Shown here piece after piece: positions 7,030 to 13,725 of a stretch of 16,047 nt of DNA. The DNA is from an archaeon (lineage in GTDB: Archaea; Nanobdellota; Nanobdellia; Pacearchaeales; GW2011-AR1), in NCBI GenBank assembly GCA_030593225.1, contig JAUVHP010000014.1, positions 1-16,047 on the forward strand, read 5' to 3'. The notes under the pieces are model-generated. The model saw only the letters and a list, made by a program, of their open reading frames with translations. It did no database searches and had not been told where the DNA came from. How positions within the stretch are numbered: position 1 is the stretch's first letter; each line of letters opens with the position of its first letter. The position numbers and the translations under genes are program-made.

Positions 7030-7039
7030 CTATTTAAAT
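7030..7039 (+). promoter_or_regulatory. TATA box of the archaeosortase-DedA operon
   Basis: Ctatttaaataaatatttatt around 7029-7050 provides a TATA element about 25-30 nt before the ATG at 7060. This is compatible with a leaderless transcript that starts downstream of R2 unit 2. Confidence 0.5.
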
Positions 7040-7059
7040 AAATATTTATTTAGTTTTAT

Positions 7060-7575
7060 ATGAAAATAAATTTCCTTAATCTTTCATTACGATATTTAAT
7101 CTTAGTGCTAATTGCCTTGCCGAATTTATATTTATTTTATTTAATTTTCACACCCTTAACTGTTTACCCTGTTTATTTTATTTTTAATTTATTTTTTAAC
7201 ACAACACTCACAGGAACAACAATTTTCTTCAAGGACTTTTCAATAGAAATAATAAAATCCTGTGTCGCAGGTTCTGCTTATTATTTATTAGTTATCCTTA
7301 ATCTTGCAACACCAAATATAAAATTAAACAAACGAATTAAAATGATTCTCATTTCTTTTGTAGCTTTTTTATTCCTAAATATTCTACGAATAATAATCCT
7401 GTCTTTTCTGGCTTTATCAAATTCTTCTTTCTTTGACATAACACATCAATTAACTTGGTATCTTCTAAGTGTATTATTAGTCGTGGGAATATGGTTTGCT
7501 GAAGTTAAAATATTCAAAATAAAAAGTATCCCTTTTTATACAGATATGAAATTATTATACAATAAAATAAAATGA
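7060..7575 (+). CDS. Archaeosortase/exosortase family cysteine transpeptidase
   Basis: A 171-residue protein with about five membrane segments. The conserved exosortase/archaeosortase triad is visible: Cys68 in IIKSCVAGSAYYLL at the outer end of a helix, Arg110 in FLNILRIIIL and His129 in FDITHQLTWYLL, in the correct order and spacing. Archaeosortases recognise a C-terminal tripartite signal (short motif, membrane helix, basic tail) on exported proteins, cleave it and, in Haloferax, help attach a lipid anchor. The protein is shorter than haloarchaeal ArtA and close to the compact versions seen in small archaeal genomes. It overlaps the DedA gene by 4 nt (ATGA), showing translational coupling. 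A plausible substrate in this window is the surface protein at 3671-5662. Confidence 0.85.
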   Translation: MKINFLNLSLRYLILVLIALPNLYLFYLIFTPLTVYPVYFIFNLFFNTTLTGTTIFFKDFSIEIIKSCVAGSAYYLLVILNLATPNIKLNKRIKMILISFVAFLFLNILRIIILSFLALSNSSFFDITHQLTWYLLSVLLVVGIWFAEVKIFKIKSIPFYTDMKLLYNKIK

Positions 7576-8231
7576 TTTCACAATTAACAGAACTAATCTC
7601 TCAACTTACAATAATTTTACTTTCAATTATAAATGAATTAGGTTACCTTGGAATTTTTATAGGAATGACAATTGAAAGTTCATTTTTTCCATTCCCAAGC
7701 GAAGTCATTTTAATTCCTGCAGGTGCATTAGTCGCCCAAGGCAAAATGACATTGTGGATTGTATTTGTCGCAGGATTACTCGGAAGTTTAGCAGGGGCGT
7801 TAATTAATTTCTTTTTGGCAATGTATTTAGGAAGAACTACTATTGACTTACTTGTTTCTAAATACAAAAAAATACTTTTTTTAAACAAAGAAAAAATAAA
7901 ACAGTCCGACGATTATTTTAGAAAACACGGCGAAATTACAACTTTTGTCGGAAGATTTATTCCAGTAATACGGCAACTTATTTCACTTCCTGCAGGTTTC
8001 TCAAGAATGAATCTTTTCAAATTTTGCTTATTCACAAGTTTAGGAGCAGGAGCATGGACTGCAATTTTAATTTATATTGGATATTTATGTGGAAACAACG
8101 CCACCCTAATTCAAGAGAACATGCATATAATTATATTTTTACTTTTAATATTCGCAGGAATAATTGCAATAATTTATGTCTTGTTAAACAGAAAACTCAA
8201 AAGAAAAATTATCCCTGATAATAATAATTAA
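7572..8231 (+). CDS. DedA-family (SNARE-associated/VTT) membrane protein
   Basis: A 219-residue polytopic protein with the DedA hallmarks: an acidic residue at the N-terminal re-entrant helix (Glu35 in GMTIESSFFPFPSEVILIPAG), the cytoplasmic linker DDYFRKHGEITTFVGRFIPVIRQLISLPAG with G127-R128-F-x-P and Arg134, and a C-terminal helix (about 182-208) with a basic tail. Bacterial DedA proteins flip undecaprenyl phosphate or phospholipids back across the membrane, driven by ion gradients. It overlaps the archaeosortase stop by 4 nt, so the two are co-translated. A lipid-handling partner for the sortase reaction, or recycling of a dolichol-type carrier, is a reasonable inference. The following 60 nt are T-rich and probably end the transcript. 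Confidence 0.9.
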   Translation: MISQLTELISQLTIILLSIINELGYLGIFIGMTIESSFFPFPSEVILIPAGALVAQGKMTLWIVFVAGLLGSLAGALINFFLAMYLGRTTIDLLVSKYKKILFLNKEKIKQSDDYFRKHGEITTFVGRFIPVIRQLISLPAGFSRMNLFKFCLFTSLGAGAWTAILIYIGYLCGNNATLIQENMHIIIFLLLIFAGIIAIIYVLLNRKLKRKIIPDNNN

Positions 8232-8292
8232 TTTTTCCTAACCACATATCTTTATTTTATCCAACTCTTATTATTTTCTTTTTCCATTTCCC
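8232..8292 (+). terminator. T-rich termination region after DedA
   Basis: Several T runs (tttttcc at 8233, ctttattttatcc around 8250-8262, and ttattttctttttcc at 8270-8285) directly follow the DedA stop. Archaeal RNA polymerase stops on such T-rich DNA without a hairpin. The tract also directly precedes R1 copy 2. Confidence 0.45.
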
Positions 8293-8396
8293 AAATTTTG
8301 AATTATTTTTTATAAGATTAAGGCAAATTCGTCCGCCGTGTACTCACGTACATAAGGACGGATTTAACGAAGAGATTATGAAAAAGAAACAAAATT
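8293..8396 (+). repeat. R1 structured repeat, copy 2
   Basis: The best-formed copy. The outer helix is aaattttg/caaaatt. Helix 2 is ttttttataa (8306-8315) with ttatgaaaaa (8376-8385). Helix 3 is aaattcgtcc (8325-8334) with ggacggattt (8355-8364), 10 bp with one T-G wobble. The apical stem is tgtac/gtaca with a tcac loop. Arm sequences of helix 3 and the apical stem differ from copy 1 but pairing is kept. The internal loop gattaaggc / aacgaagaga is conserved. The right end touches the stop codon of the minus-strand gene at 8395. Confidence 0.85.
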
Positions 8397-9135
8397 AATT
8401 AGCTAAAGCTTCAATTAAAAACCTTTCAGTAACTTCCAAAATTTCACAATCTTTAATCACAAAATCATAACAAGCAGGACCTGTTTGAATAATTTTTGTT
8501 TCTTCTCCAGATTTCAATTCAAAAAACATATACCTTCCTGCTTGGTCGCAGACAGAATATTCTGAATCTCTAGTGACCTGAGTTCCCATTGCCTTCATAA
8601 TTTGATTAAAATTAGCAACTGCAATTACCCCATCTCCCTCACAATCAAAATTTTCTTTGCTTTCAATAACAGCCATTTCCAACATAGCTAAATTACCTTC
8701 AAAAATAATATCTTTTAATTCACGAGGGTCATTTCTTAAATAAATATTATATTCAATTGTTCTAGAAGGAGTAATAAATTTTGAAGGAAAACTAGTGTGA
8801 TAAAAAGTAATTTTACCCTCTTTCAAAACATTATATTTAACACCATTTGATTCAAAATTATTCATAGAATAAAAAATCATAAACATTAAAGCAAACCCTA
8901 AAATAAACAAACCTATTCCAATAAACATATTTCTTAATAATTTATTTTGATGTGCAATCTGATTTTTTGTAGCAATTTTAATTTCTTCTTGCCCACACGC
9001 TTTTACTAACTTTTCTTTTCCTTCTTTGCCAACTTCAAAAACTTCACACACTTTTTGTTTTTTTGTCTCAACTTTTTTCAAAGATTTTTTTCCAGATTTT
9101 TTCTTTAAGGATTTCTTTTTCTCTTTTTTTACCAT
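8395..9135 (-). CDS. Single-TM protein with extracytoplasmic domain (paralogue 1)
   Basis: No known family is recognised. The first 65 residues are lysine-rich (KKEKKKSLKKKSGKKSLKK), with two cysteines at about 30 and 47. One membrane helix follows (about 70-90, MFIGIGLFILGFALMFMIFYS), then an external domain of about 155 residues with paired cysteines (NFDCEGDG, YSVCDQ, GPACYDFVIKDCE). By position it is related to the upstream gene at 9173: both have VKYN/IEYN followed by a beta strand, then IYLRNDPRE..DIIFEG versus FKYNPKETEDFSFEG, and a C-terminal C-xxFxI...(L/I)xxVxxxxLxxxL segment. The 37-nt gap to the upstream gene contains a TATA-like aaatatttataaatt, so it may have its own promoter. 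Its stop codon abuts R1 copy 2. Confidence 0.72.
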   Translation of the reverse strand: MVKKEKKKSLKKKSGKKSLKKVETKKQKVCEVFEVGKEGKEKLVKACGQEEIKIATKNQIAHQNKLLRNMFIGIGLFILGFALMFMIFYSMNNFESNGVKYNVLKEGKITFYHTSFPSKFITPSRTIEYNIYLRNDPRELKDIIFEGNLAMLEMAVIESKENFDCEGDGVIAVANFNQIMKAMGTQVTRDSEYSVCDQAGRYMFFELKSGEETKIIQTGPACYDFVIKDCEILEVTERFLIEALAN

Positions 9136-9172
9136 AATTTTATTTGCTTTTTTAATTTATAAATATTTATGT

Positions 9173-9745
9173 CTAAGATTTTATTTCTAAAACTTTAAAT
9201 AAAACTTCATCACTGATTTGCGTTAAATTTTCTTTTGGGCCTTGAATAAATAAACAATTATCTTTTTGTTCTACTTTAAATTCACCCTCTTTAATTAAAA
9301 TAAAATTATCCTCACATGTTTTAGTGGGCCAACTTTCTTCACAATTTAAATTAAAACTTTCATTAAGACAAGCATACTGAATTCTTTGAACAGAATTATA
9401 AAGATTCTTATAAATTTCAGATTCAGCTTCCTTGTATTCAGAATAAATATAAAGTGGTTTATTTTGAAAATCAGATAACAAACTCACATAACCTTCAAAA
9501 GAAAAATCCTCTGTTTCTTTGGGGTTATACTTAAACATAAATGAATCTTCTAAAATCCAAAGATTATCTTTCTCAATAAATTCAAACCCATTATATTCAA
9601 TTTTTGAATTACTTTCTTCATCATTTCCTTGAAAAGCATATCCCAAAACACTTGCGAACATAATTATAATTAATACACTTCCAACAATAATTTGCTTGAC
9701 TCTGTCTAATTCTTTTTGCTTTTGTTTTGAAATTATTTTTCTCAT
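9173..9745 (-). CDS. Single-TM protein with extracytoplasmic domain (paralogue 2)
   Basis: No known family is recognised. It has a short basic cytoplasmic N-terminus (MRKIISKQKQKELDRVK), one membrane helix (about 18-37) and an acidic external domain of about 150 residues. The domain has cysteines in YACLNES, LNCEES, KTCEDN and DNCLF, which probably form disulfides outside the cell. It shares layout and scattered motifs with the next gene (8395-9135), pointing to an old tandem duplication: NGFEFIEKDNLWI, YNPKETEDFSFEG, CLFIQGPKENLTQISDEVLFKVLE. The start at 9745 has a TATA-like cttaaatag about 25 nt upstream on the minus strand, inside an inverted repeat also found at the PAP2 gene, so the two loci may be co-regulated. 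Confidence 0.72.
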   Translation of the reverse strand: MRKIISKQKQKELDRVKQIIVGSVLIIIMFASVLGYAFQGNDEESNSKIEYNGFEFIEKDNLWILEDSFMFKYNPKETEDFSFEGYVSLLSDFQNKPLYIYSEYKEAESEIYKNLYNSVQRIQYACLNESFNLNCEESWPTKTCEDNFILIKEGEFKVEQKDNCLFIQGPKENLTQISDEVLFKVLEIKS

Positions 9746-9751
9746 AAGTTA

Positions 9752-9786
9752 TTTTTGAAAATAGACTATTTAAGATTTTTCAAAAA
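9752..9786. promoter_or_regulatory. Promoter with TTTTTGAAAA/TTTTCAAAAA inverted repeat
   Basis: Tttttgaaaa (9752-9761) and ttttcaaaaa (9777-9786) are perfect 10-bp reverse complements. The TATA element of the minus-strand gene at 9745 (cttaaatag) lies between them. The half-sites and the 14-15 nt spacing match the PAP2 promoter at 6560-6591. Confidence 0.55.
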
Positions 9787-9915
9787 ATCCTCTGTGGGCG
9801 ACCGAGCATTTACAAAAATTCAAATAAATGAACAAAGAGAATTTAGAGAAGTTTTTGTGAGTGGGAGTTTTCATTGTAAAGAGTGTTAAGATTTATTTTC
9901 TAAATCTGTAATAAG
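9752..9915. repeat. R2 repeat copy 3 (full form)
   Basis: It begins with the gene-proximal promoter module. The stretch gcgaccgagcatttac and the following 55 nt (about 9798-9865) are almost identical to 6895-6965, including the 12-bp helix catttacaaaaa with tttttgtgagtg. Both differences between copies in this helix remain T-G wobbles on the plus strand. The copy ends with the agattta/taaatct hairpin (9890-9907) and gtaataa. It lies between divergent genes, as the other copies do. Confidence 0.7.
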
Positions 9916-9949
9916 TAAATTTGTATTTTAGAGTATAAAAAATTTACTT
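9913..9949 (+). promoter_or_regulatory. Toxin promoter with 10-bp inverted repeat
   Basis: Aagtaaattt (9913-9922) and aaatttactt (9940-9949) are perfect reverse complements around the TATA element gagtataaaa (9931-9940). The expected transcription start is near 9963, leaving a leader of about 30 nt before the ATG at 9995. Binding of the toxin-antitoxin complex here would be typical of type II systems. Confidence 0.55.
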
Positions 9950-9994
9950 TATTTTTTTACAAGTTATTAAAAGGATTGAATTATTAATTTACCT

Positions 9995-10318
9995 ATGAAT
10001 AAATTTAGTCTTTATCATTCTGCAACATTTGATAGAAAGTTAGCCAAATTCAATTTTGATTTTCAAAACCAAGTTGATAATATTGGGGATAAATTAATTA
10101 TTAATCCTTACTTAGGAAAACCATTAGGGATAAAATGGTTTAGAGAAAAGAAGATTGATAAATATAGGATTTATTATTTAATCTATGAAGATTTAAAATC
10201 AATTTTTATGATTACAATTAGCGAAAAGAAAGACCAACAAAAAACTATTAACACAATAAAATTACTATTTAACGTTTTTAGAATTGAATTAAAAGATATA
10301 GTCAACAAAACTACTTAA
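9995..10318 (+). CDS. RelE/ParE-superfamily toxin
   Basis: A 107-residue basic protein. Its order of elements fits the RelE/ParE fold: SATFDRKLAKFN, a long helix pair (FQNQVDNIGDKLIINPYLGKPLG), IKWFREKKIDKYRIYYLIYED (the central beta strands with the R and K residues typical of RelE-type RNases) and the final strand IFMITISEKKDQQKTI. Most such toxins cut mRNA in the ribosome. No antitoxin lies upstream on the same strand. Instead a 45-codon gene with antitoxin-like sequence faces it tail to tail and overlaps its last 8 nt. The protein has a C-terminal extension of about 20 residues. The promoter contains a perfect inverted repeat around the TATA box, so autoregulation is likely. Confidence 0.78.
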   Translation: MNKFSLYHSATFDRKLAKFNFDFQNQVDNIGDKLIINPYLGKPLGIKWFREKKIDKYRIYYLIYEDLKSIFMITISEKKDQQKTINTIKLLFNVFRIELKDIVNKTT

Positions 10319-10448
10319 CTCTTTCAAATCTACCTTCTTTAATATCTCTGAATCCTTCCATTAAATCTTGCAGAAGTTCAACATCAATATTCGCCTGCAA
10401 TTTTAATTCATCATATCTTTGCTTAGGGATTGTAATCATTTCTTCCAT
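10311..10448 (-). CDS. Short antitoxin-like protein (45 aa), convergent with toxin
   Basis: A 45-codon frame from ATG at 10448 to TAG at 10311-10313. The protein starts MEEMITIPKQRYDELK, continues LQANIDVELLQDLMEGF and ends RDIKEGRFERVK. This is the common pattern of small archaeal antitoxins paired with RelE-type toxins: a beta strand (MITIPK) that mediates DNA binding or dimerisation, a YxxLK helix, an acidic helix, and a tail of the form IKEGR. A TATA-like ttttataaac lies about 25 nt upstream on the minus strand (10466-10477), supporting independent expression. Its last 8 nt overlap the end of the toxin gene on the opposite strand, an unusual arrangement because the two proteins are normally made from one mRNA. 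Confidence 0.65.
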   Translation of the reverse strand: MEEMITIPKQRYDELKLQANIDVELLQDLMEGFRDIKEGRFERVK

Positions 10449-10547
10449 ACAAACTAGAATAATTCTCAGTTTATAAAATTTCCTTAGCCAAATTTAGATA
10501 TCAGTTTTTTGAAATCAGACATCTTTTTCGAAACCCCAGTCAAGAAG

Positions 10548-10582
10548 TTAAAAAAAAAGAAAAAGAAAAAAAATAAAAAATT
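10548..10582 (-). terminator. Poly-T terminator of the S-layer gene
   Basis: On the minus strand the S-layer stop codon (10592-10594) is followed after about 10 nt by runs of 6, 8, 5 and 9 T residues broken by single A or C bases. This is a strong archaeal intrinsic terminator, as expected for a highly expressed gene. The rest of 10449-10591 contains the promoter of the small antitoxin and no further gene. Confidence 0.75.
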
Positions 10583-10591
10583 TGTTTTGGT

Positions 10592-13066
10592 TTATTCTAC
10601 TTTACTCATAGTTGAACTTCCACTTACACCTACAGTGCCAATATACTTAGTTCCTGTAGCAGTCTCAACACTTACTCCTGGTTCAATTAATCTTGAAGCA
10701 GCAGCAACAGTGTCAGCAGCATGGTATCCAGCAACTAATAATGCAACCTTTCCAGAACTAAAACCATCAGCAAAGCTTTGAACAACATATTGTCCAGCTC
10801 CAACTCCAGTTTTATCAGTAAATGCACTTTCACATAAAGCACCACCTAATAGTGTCGCAGCAGCCGAGTTAATACAGCTTCCACCAACAACAACAACATT
10901 CTTGTTTTCCCAAGAAGATTTTTCGCTGTCTTTGAAAACCATTTGTCCAGCAGCAGATAAAGTAGCATCGCTTGATGTTAAATACACTTGTGCGTAAGTT
11001 TCAGATTCTCCAGTTGCATAGTAAATTTCTGCATAATCTGGATCACCTTTAGTATAGTGCATTAATCTAGGAGCAGTTTGATTGTCTGCAGCAGAACCGC
11101 CAACAATATATGCTTCGTAGTTTCCTGTACCTGTACCAACTTCTTGTCCATTAGCACCACCAGTTCCAGTACCATCTAAATCAGATACTTGCAATTCTCT
11201 AGTAGTTGTTCCATAATCATTTACAGTTAAGTAAAATTCTAGACCTCCAGCAATAGCATCATCTTTATCCTCACCATCCATAAATAGATGGAAAGAATCA
11301 GAATTATGGCCTGTGCCTCCTTTAGAACTTTGAGCACCATTCGAGTCATTTAAGAAAATAGCTCCATTTGCAGTGTTTGTAGCATTTGTAGTACTAACAG
11401 GTAAATAGATTTTTAATCCACCATCTGTATAAATTGTACTAAAATTTGTTCCACTTCCTGCTGTAATAGTAGCTGATCTATCTGTAGAAGTCCAGTTAAC
11501 ATCTGTGATTGTTAAATCAACATTTCCGATACCACAACTGCTTGCAGTAGTAGTTTTGTCTGGACAAATCTCTTCATCTGTAATAACATTTGTTATTGTA
11601 GTTGAATTAAGAACTCCATCAGTTCCTTCCTCTACTGTTAATTTCAACAAATAAGATTCTGCTTCATTTGATGAAGTATAAGATACAACAAACCACGCAT
11701 CTTGATCACTACTTGATACTTGCTCGTAAAAAGTAAGCACACTTGTAGAACTTGTTGCTAATCTTTCAGTTGTAGATTTACCAATTCCTGTGAAATTTCC
11801 TGTAGCTGTTTCAGCATATAAAATATTGAAACTAGCGTCCCCATCTTTTATAGGAACAATAAGTTCAGCAGATTCGGAATCACTATTAATTGAAACCTTT
11901 TCTTCTGTTGGTCTTACTAATTCCGACATTGAGAATTTAATACCTCCAAATCCAGGCATTTCTAATTCTGACGAGGGTGTTAGGAATTCTTCCCCATTAG
12001 TTTCCCACTTAATCACTATTTTATCAATCTTTTCACTTCCAGATGTTCCAGCTGTTCTATGAACATATCCTTTTACTCCTGTAACTGATTTATCGTTAAG
12101 TTTAATATTTGATCCAGAAGTTATTTCTAATTTTCCAGCACCAATACTAAATGAGGCACTTCCAGTCTCTCCAGAAACTTCAAGTTTACTAATATCTCTA
12201 ACTCCAATGTATGAGCCATCAGATAATTTAGCACTATCTCCTTTTACAAGTTTATTTGTTGAAGCTTCTTGACCATTTATCATGAATTTTACTTCATCAG
12301 AATCAATAAAACTAATACTTACTTCATAAGTTGAACCACCACTTGTTACAGTAACTGTTTCTCCTTCACTAACTGTTGCAATTGTTGCAGAGTCAAGTAA
12401 AGTCATTTTACCCAAGTATGTAGCACTTGAACCATTCTTTAAGTCAGAAACATAATATGTTTTACCGAACAACATTAAATCACTTCCTTCAATATCATCC
12501 ATATCTGTACCAACAATATCAGATTCAGCATCTTGAGTAAAATCAAGAGTATAGTTCATAACCCATGTACTAGAACTTAATTTAAAACCAACTACTGGTG
12601 TTTTATCACTTAATCCAACCTCACTTTCATAATCAGAATCTCTGAAATGTGTAAGAGTAGGAGTACCAATCTTTATTGTTTGTTCATAATTATATTGGTC
12701 ATTATCAGATGCAATATAAGTTCCTTTTTCAAGGATACTAGGTAAGTCACTATAATCAATTGTTGATGTATAAACTCCCCAAGTATCTCCTAAGTTTAAG
12801 TTATCACTTGATTTTGCAAGTAATACACTATCTCCAGTAGGAGCACCACTTCCAACAGTCACTTTACTAGCTAAGTAGTTTCCAATACTATTTGCTGGTG
12901 TTTGATCTAAAGCACCTGCGCCAGTTCCAAAAACTACAGCTCCATCTGCACTTCCTCCAACCACAAACGGTGCTGGGAAATTAGCAGCAGCAGCAAATCC
13001 TACAGCAGAAACAGTCATTAAACCACTAGCAATAACCGCAGAAATTTTTCTAAAATTAAATTTCAT
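10592..13066 (-). CDS. Major S-layer protein
   Basis: An 824-residue exported protein, probably the main cell-wall protein. The signal peptide (MKFNFRKISAVIASGLMTVSA, then VGFAAAA) is likely cut near residue 27-28. The mature N-terminus (FPAPFVVGGSADGAVVFGTGA, ANSIGNYLASKV) and the C-terminal segment (NVVVVGGSCINSAAATLLGG and QYVVQSFADGF, then VALLVAGYHAADTVAAAS) match the two halves of the methanogen-type S-layer fold, in which N- and C-terminal parts form one domain. The middle is Thr/Ser/Gly-rich, with several N-x-S/T sites for glycosylation. There is no C-terminal membrane helix, so this is not an obvious archaeosortase substrate. The gene is less AT-rich than its neighbours and has a long leader with a strong Shine-Dalgarno and a poly-T terminator, all fitting high expression. 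Confidence 0.88.
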   Translation of the reverse strand: MKFNFRKISAVIASGLMTVSAVGFAAAANFPAPFVVGGSADGAVVFGTGAGALDQTPANSIGNYLASKVTVGSGAPTGDSVLLAKSSDNLNLGDTWGVYTSTIDYSDLPSILEKGTYIASDNDQYNYEQTIKIGTPTLTHFRDSDYESEVGLSDKTPVVGFKLSSSTWVMNYTLDFTQDAESDIVGTDMDDIEGSDLMLFGKTYYVSDLKNGSSATYLGKMTLLDSATIATVSEGETVTVTSGGSTYEVSISFIDSDEVKFMINGQEASTNKLVKGDSAKLSDGSYIGVRDISKLEVSGETGSASFSIGAGKLEITSGSNIKLNDKSVTGVKGYVHRTAGTSGSEKIDKIVIKWETNGEEFLTPSSELEMPGFGGIKFSMSELVRPTEEKVSINSDSESAELIVPIKDGDASFNILYAETATGNFTGIGKSTTERLATSSTSVLTFYEQVSSSDQDAWFVVSYTSSNEAESYLLKLTVEEGTDGVLNSTTITNVITDEEICPDKTTTASSCGIGNVDLTITDVNWTSTDRSATITAGSGTNFSTIYTDGGLKIYLPVSTTNATNTANGAIFLNDSNGAQSSKGGTGHNSDSFHLFMDGEDKDDAIAGGLEFYLTVNDYGTTTRELQVSDLDGTGTGGANGQEVGTGTGNYEAYIVGGSAADNQTAPRLMHYTKGDPDYAEIYYATGESETYAQVYLTSSDATLSAAGQMVFKDSEKSSWENKNVVVVGGSCINSAAATLLGGALCESAFTDKTGVGAGQYVVQSFADGFSSGKVALLVAGYHAADTVAAASRLIEPGVSVETATGTKYIGTVGVSGSSTMSKVE

Positions 13067-13228
13067 TTTTTTTATTTTTTAACCTCCTTTCAACTCTATA
13101 CTTGTTGCCTATGACAACTTCACCCGATAAAATAAATTTATCAGAGGAATATAAATGAAAGTATAATTCCTTGTCGTATTATTTCTTTAAAAAGATTACG
13201 ACACACTTTTTTGGTTTTATAGTAAAAA
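13067..13228 (-). promoter_or_regulatory. Structured 5' leader of the S-layer mRNA
   Basis: With transcription starting about 25 nt from the TATA box, the leader is about 160 nt. It contains three hairpins: gtcgta (13173-13178) with tacgac (13197-13202), gataaa with tttatc (about 13127-13142), and gttgcc with gacaac (about 13105-13120, with one G-U pair on the minus strand). A strong Shine-Dalgarno, GGAGGT (minus strand, 13087-13082), lies 15 nt before the ATG, separated by an A-rich spacer. Other genes in the window look leaderless. Confidence 0.65.
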
Positions 13229-13244
13229 CACCTCTTTCCTATGG

Positions 13245-13259
13245 TTTTTTATATAAAGG
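13245..13259 (-). promoter_or_regulatory. S-layer promoter TATA box
   Basis: On the minus strand this reads acctttatataaaaa, a near-consensus archaeal BRE/TATA element. It is the strongest box on this strand upstream of the S-layer gene and sets a transcription start near 13228. Confidence 0.6.
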
Positions 13260-13399
13260 TTGTGTTATCACTAATATATTAATACATACACATAATTTAA
13301 GGTTTTAACCAAAGATTTATTAATAGGGTTTATTTTAGTAATATATATAAAAAATTAATAGATAACTAAAAAATATAGTTTAAACTTATCTATTTAGAA

Positions 13400-13418
13400 A
13401 AAATACTATGGCTAAAAC
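13400..13418 (+). repeat. Direct repeat, left copy, flanking the toxin-antitoxin cassette
   Basis: Aaaatactatggctaaaac at 13400-13418 matches 14080-14098 at 18 of 19 positions. The right copy spans the start codon of the winged-helix gene at 14088. AT-rich promoter-like DNA (tagtttaaacttatc, about 13376-13390) lies about 25 nt upstream of the left copy. Confidence 0.6.
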
Positions 13419-13467
13419 AATAGAAAATCTGGAAAGATGTCAGATATCGGAAGTCAGAAATCAGAAG

Positions 13468-13725
13468 TCAGTAGGCTTTATCGTGATGTTTAAATCTATC
13501 AAAGATGAGGATGTTTTTTTCAACTTTGAATATAAGAACAAAACTTCCAATATGAACTCTTTTATAATCTTTCAGATTTCCCCTAAGATTTTTAAAATGA
13601 TTGATAGAAATAATATCAAGATTAGCAATTCGATTAATTTTTTTTTGAACAGCCCCAAACAAATGAATATCTTTTTTTTTGAGTTTTCTGAGGGTTTTTT
13701 GAATAAGTGTAATATCTACTTTCAT
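13468..13725 (-). CDS. RelE-like toxin
   Basis: An 85-residue basic protein with RelE-type order: MKVDITLIQKTLRKLKKKD, a helical hairpin (LFGAVQKKINRIANLD), LRGNLKDYKRVHIGSFVLIFKVEKNILIFDRFKHHDKAY. The G-x-L-KDYKRVHIGSFVLIF strand pair and the C-terminal FDRFKHHDKAY carry the basic and aromatic residues typical of ribosome-dependent mRNases. The start at 13725 was chosen over the one 12 nt upstream because it gives the classic ATGA overlap with the antitoxin stop and a standard 'MKV' beginning. It is encoded behind its antitoxin on the same mRNA, the conventional type II order. The whole cassette is bracketed by 19-bp direct repeats. Confidence 0.8.
   Translation of the reverse strand: MKVDITLIQKTLRKLKKKDIHLFGAVQKKINRIANLDIISINHFKNLRGNLKDYKRVHIGSFVLIFKVEKNILIFDRFKHHDKAY

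Noticed and set aside
8293..8396. R1 as an integron attC site, since it lies just after single genes and contains atttaac (fits RYYYAAC)
   Set aside because: There is no matching GTTRRRY partner on the opposite arm; the motif falls in the internal loop, and no integrase or cassette series is seen.
8376..8397. A conserved short ORF (atgaaaaagaaac...) at the 3' end of R1
   Set aside because: The frame changes between copies and ends after six codons in two of them; the bases are explained by helix 2 and the outer helix.
10509..10781. Plus-strand frame of 90 codons starting in the poly-A tract
   Set aside because: It is antisense to the end of the S-layer gene and starts with a lysine run that is just the complement of the terminator.
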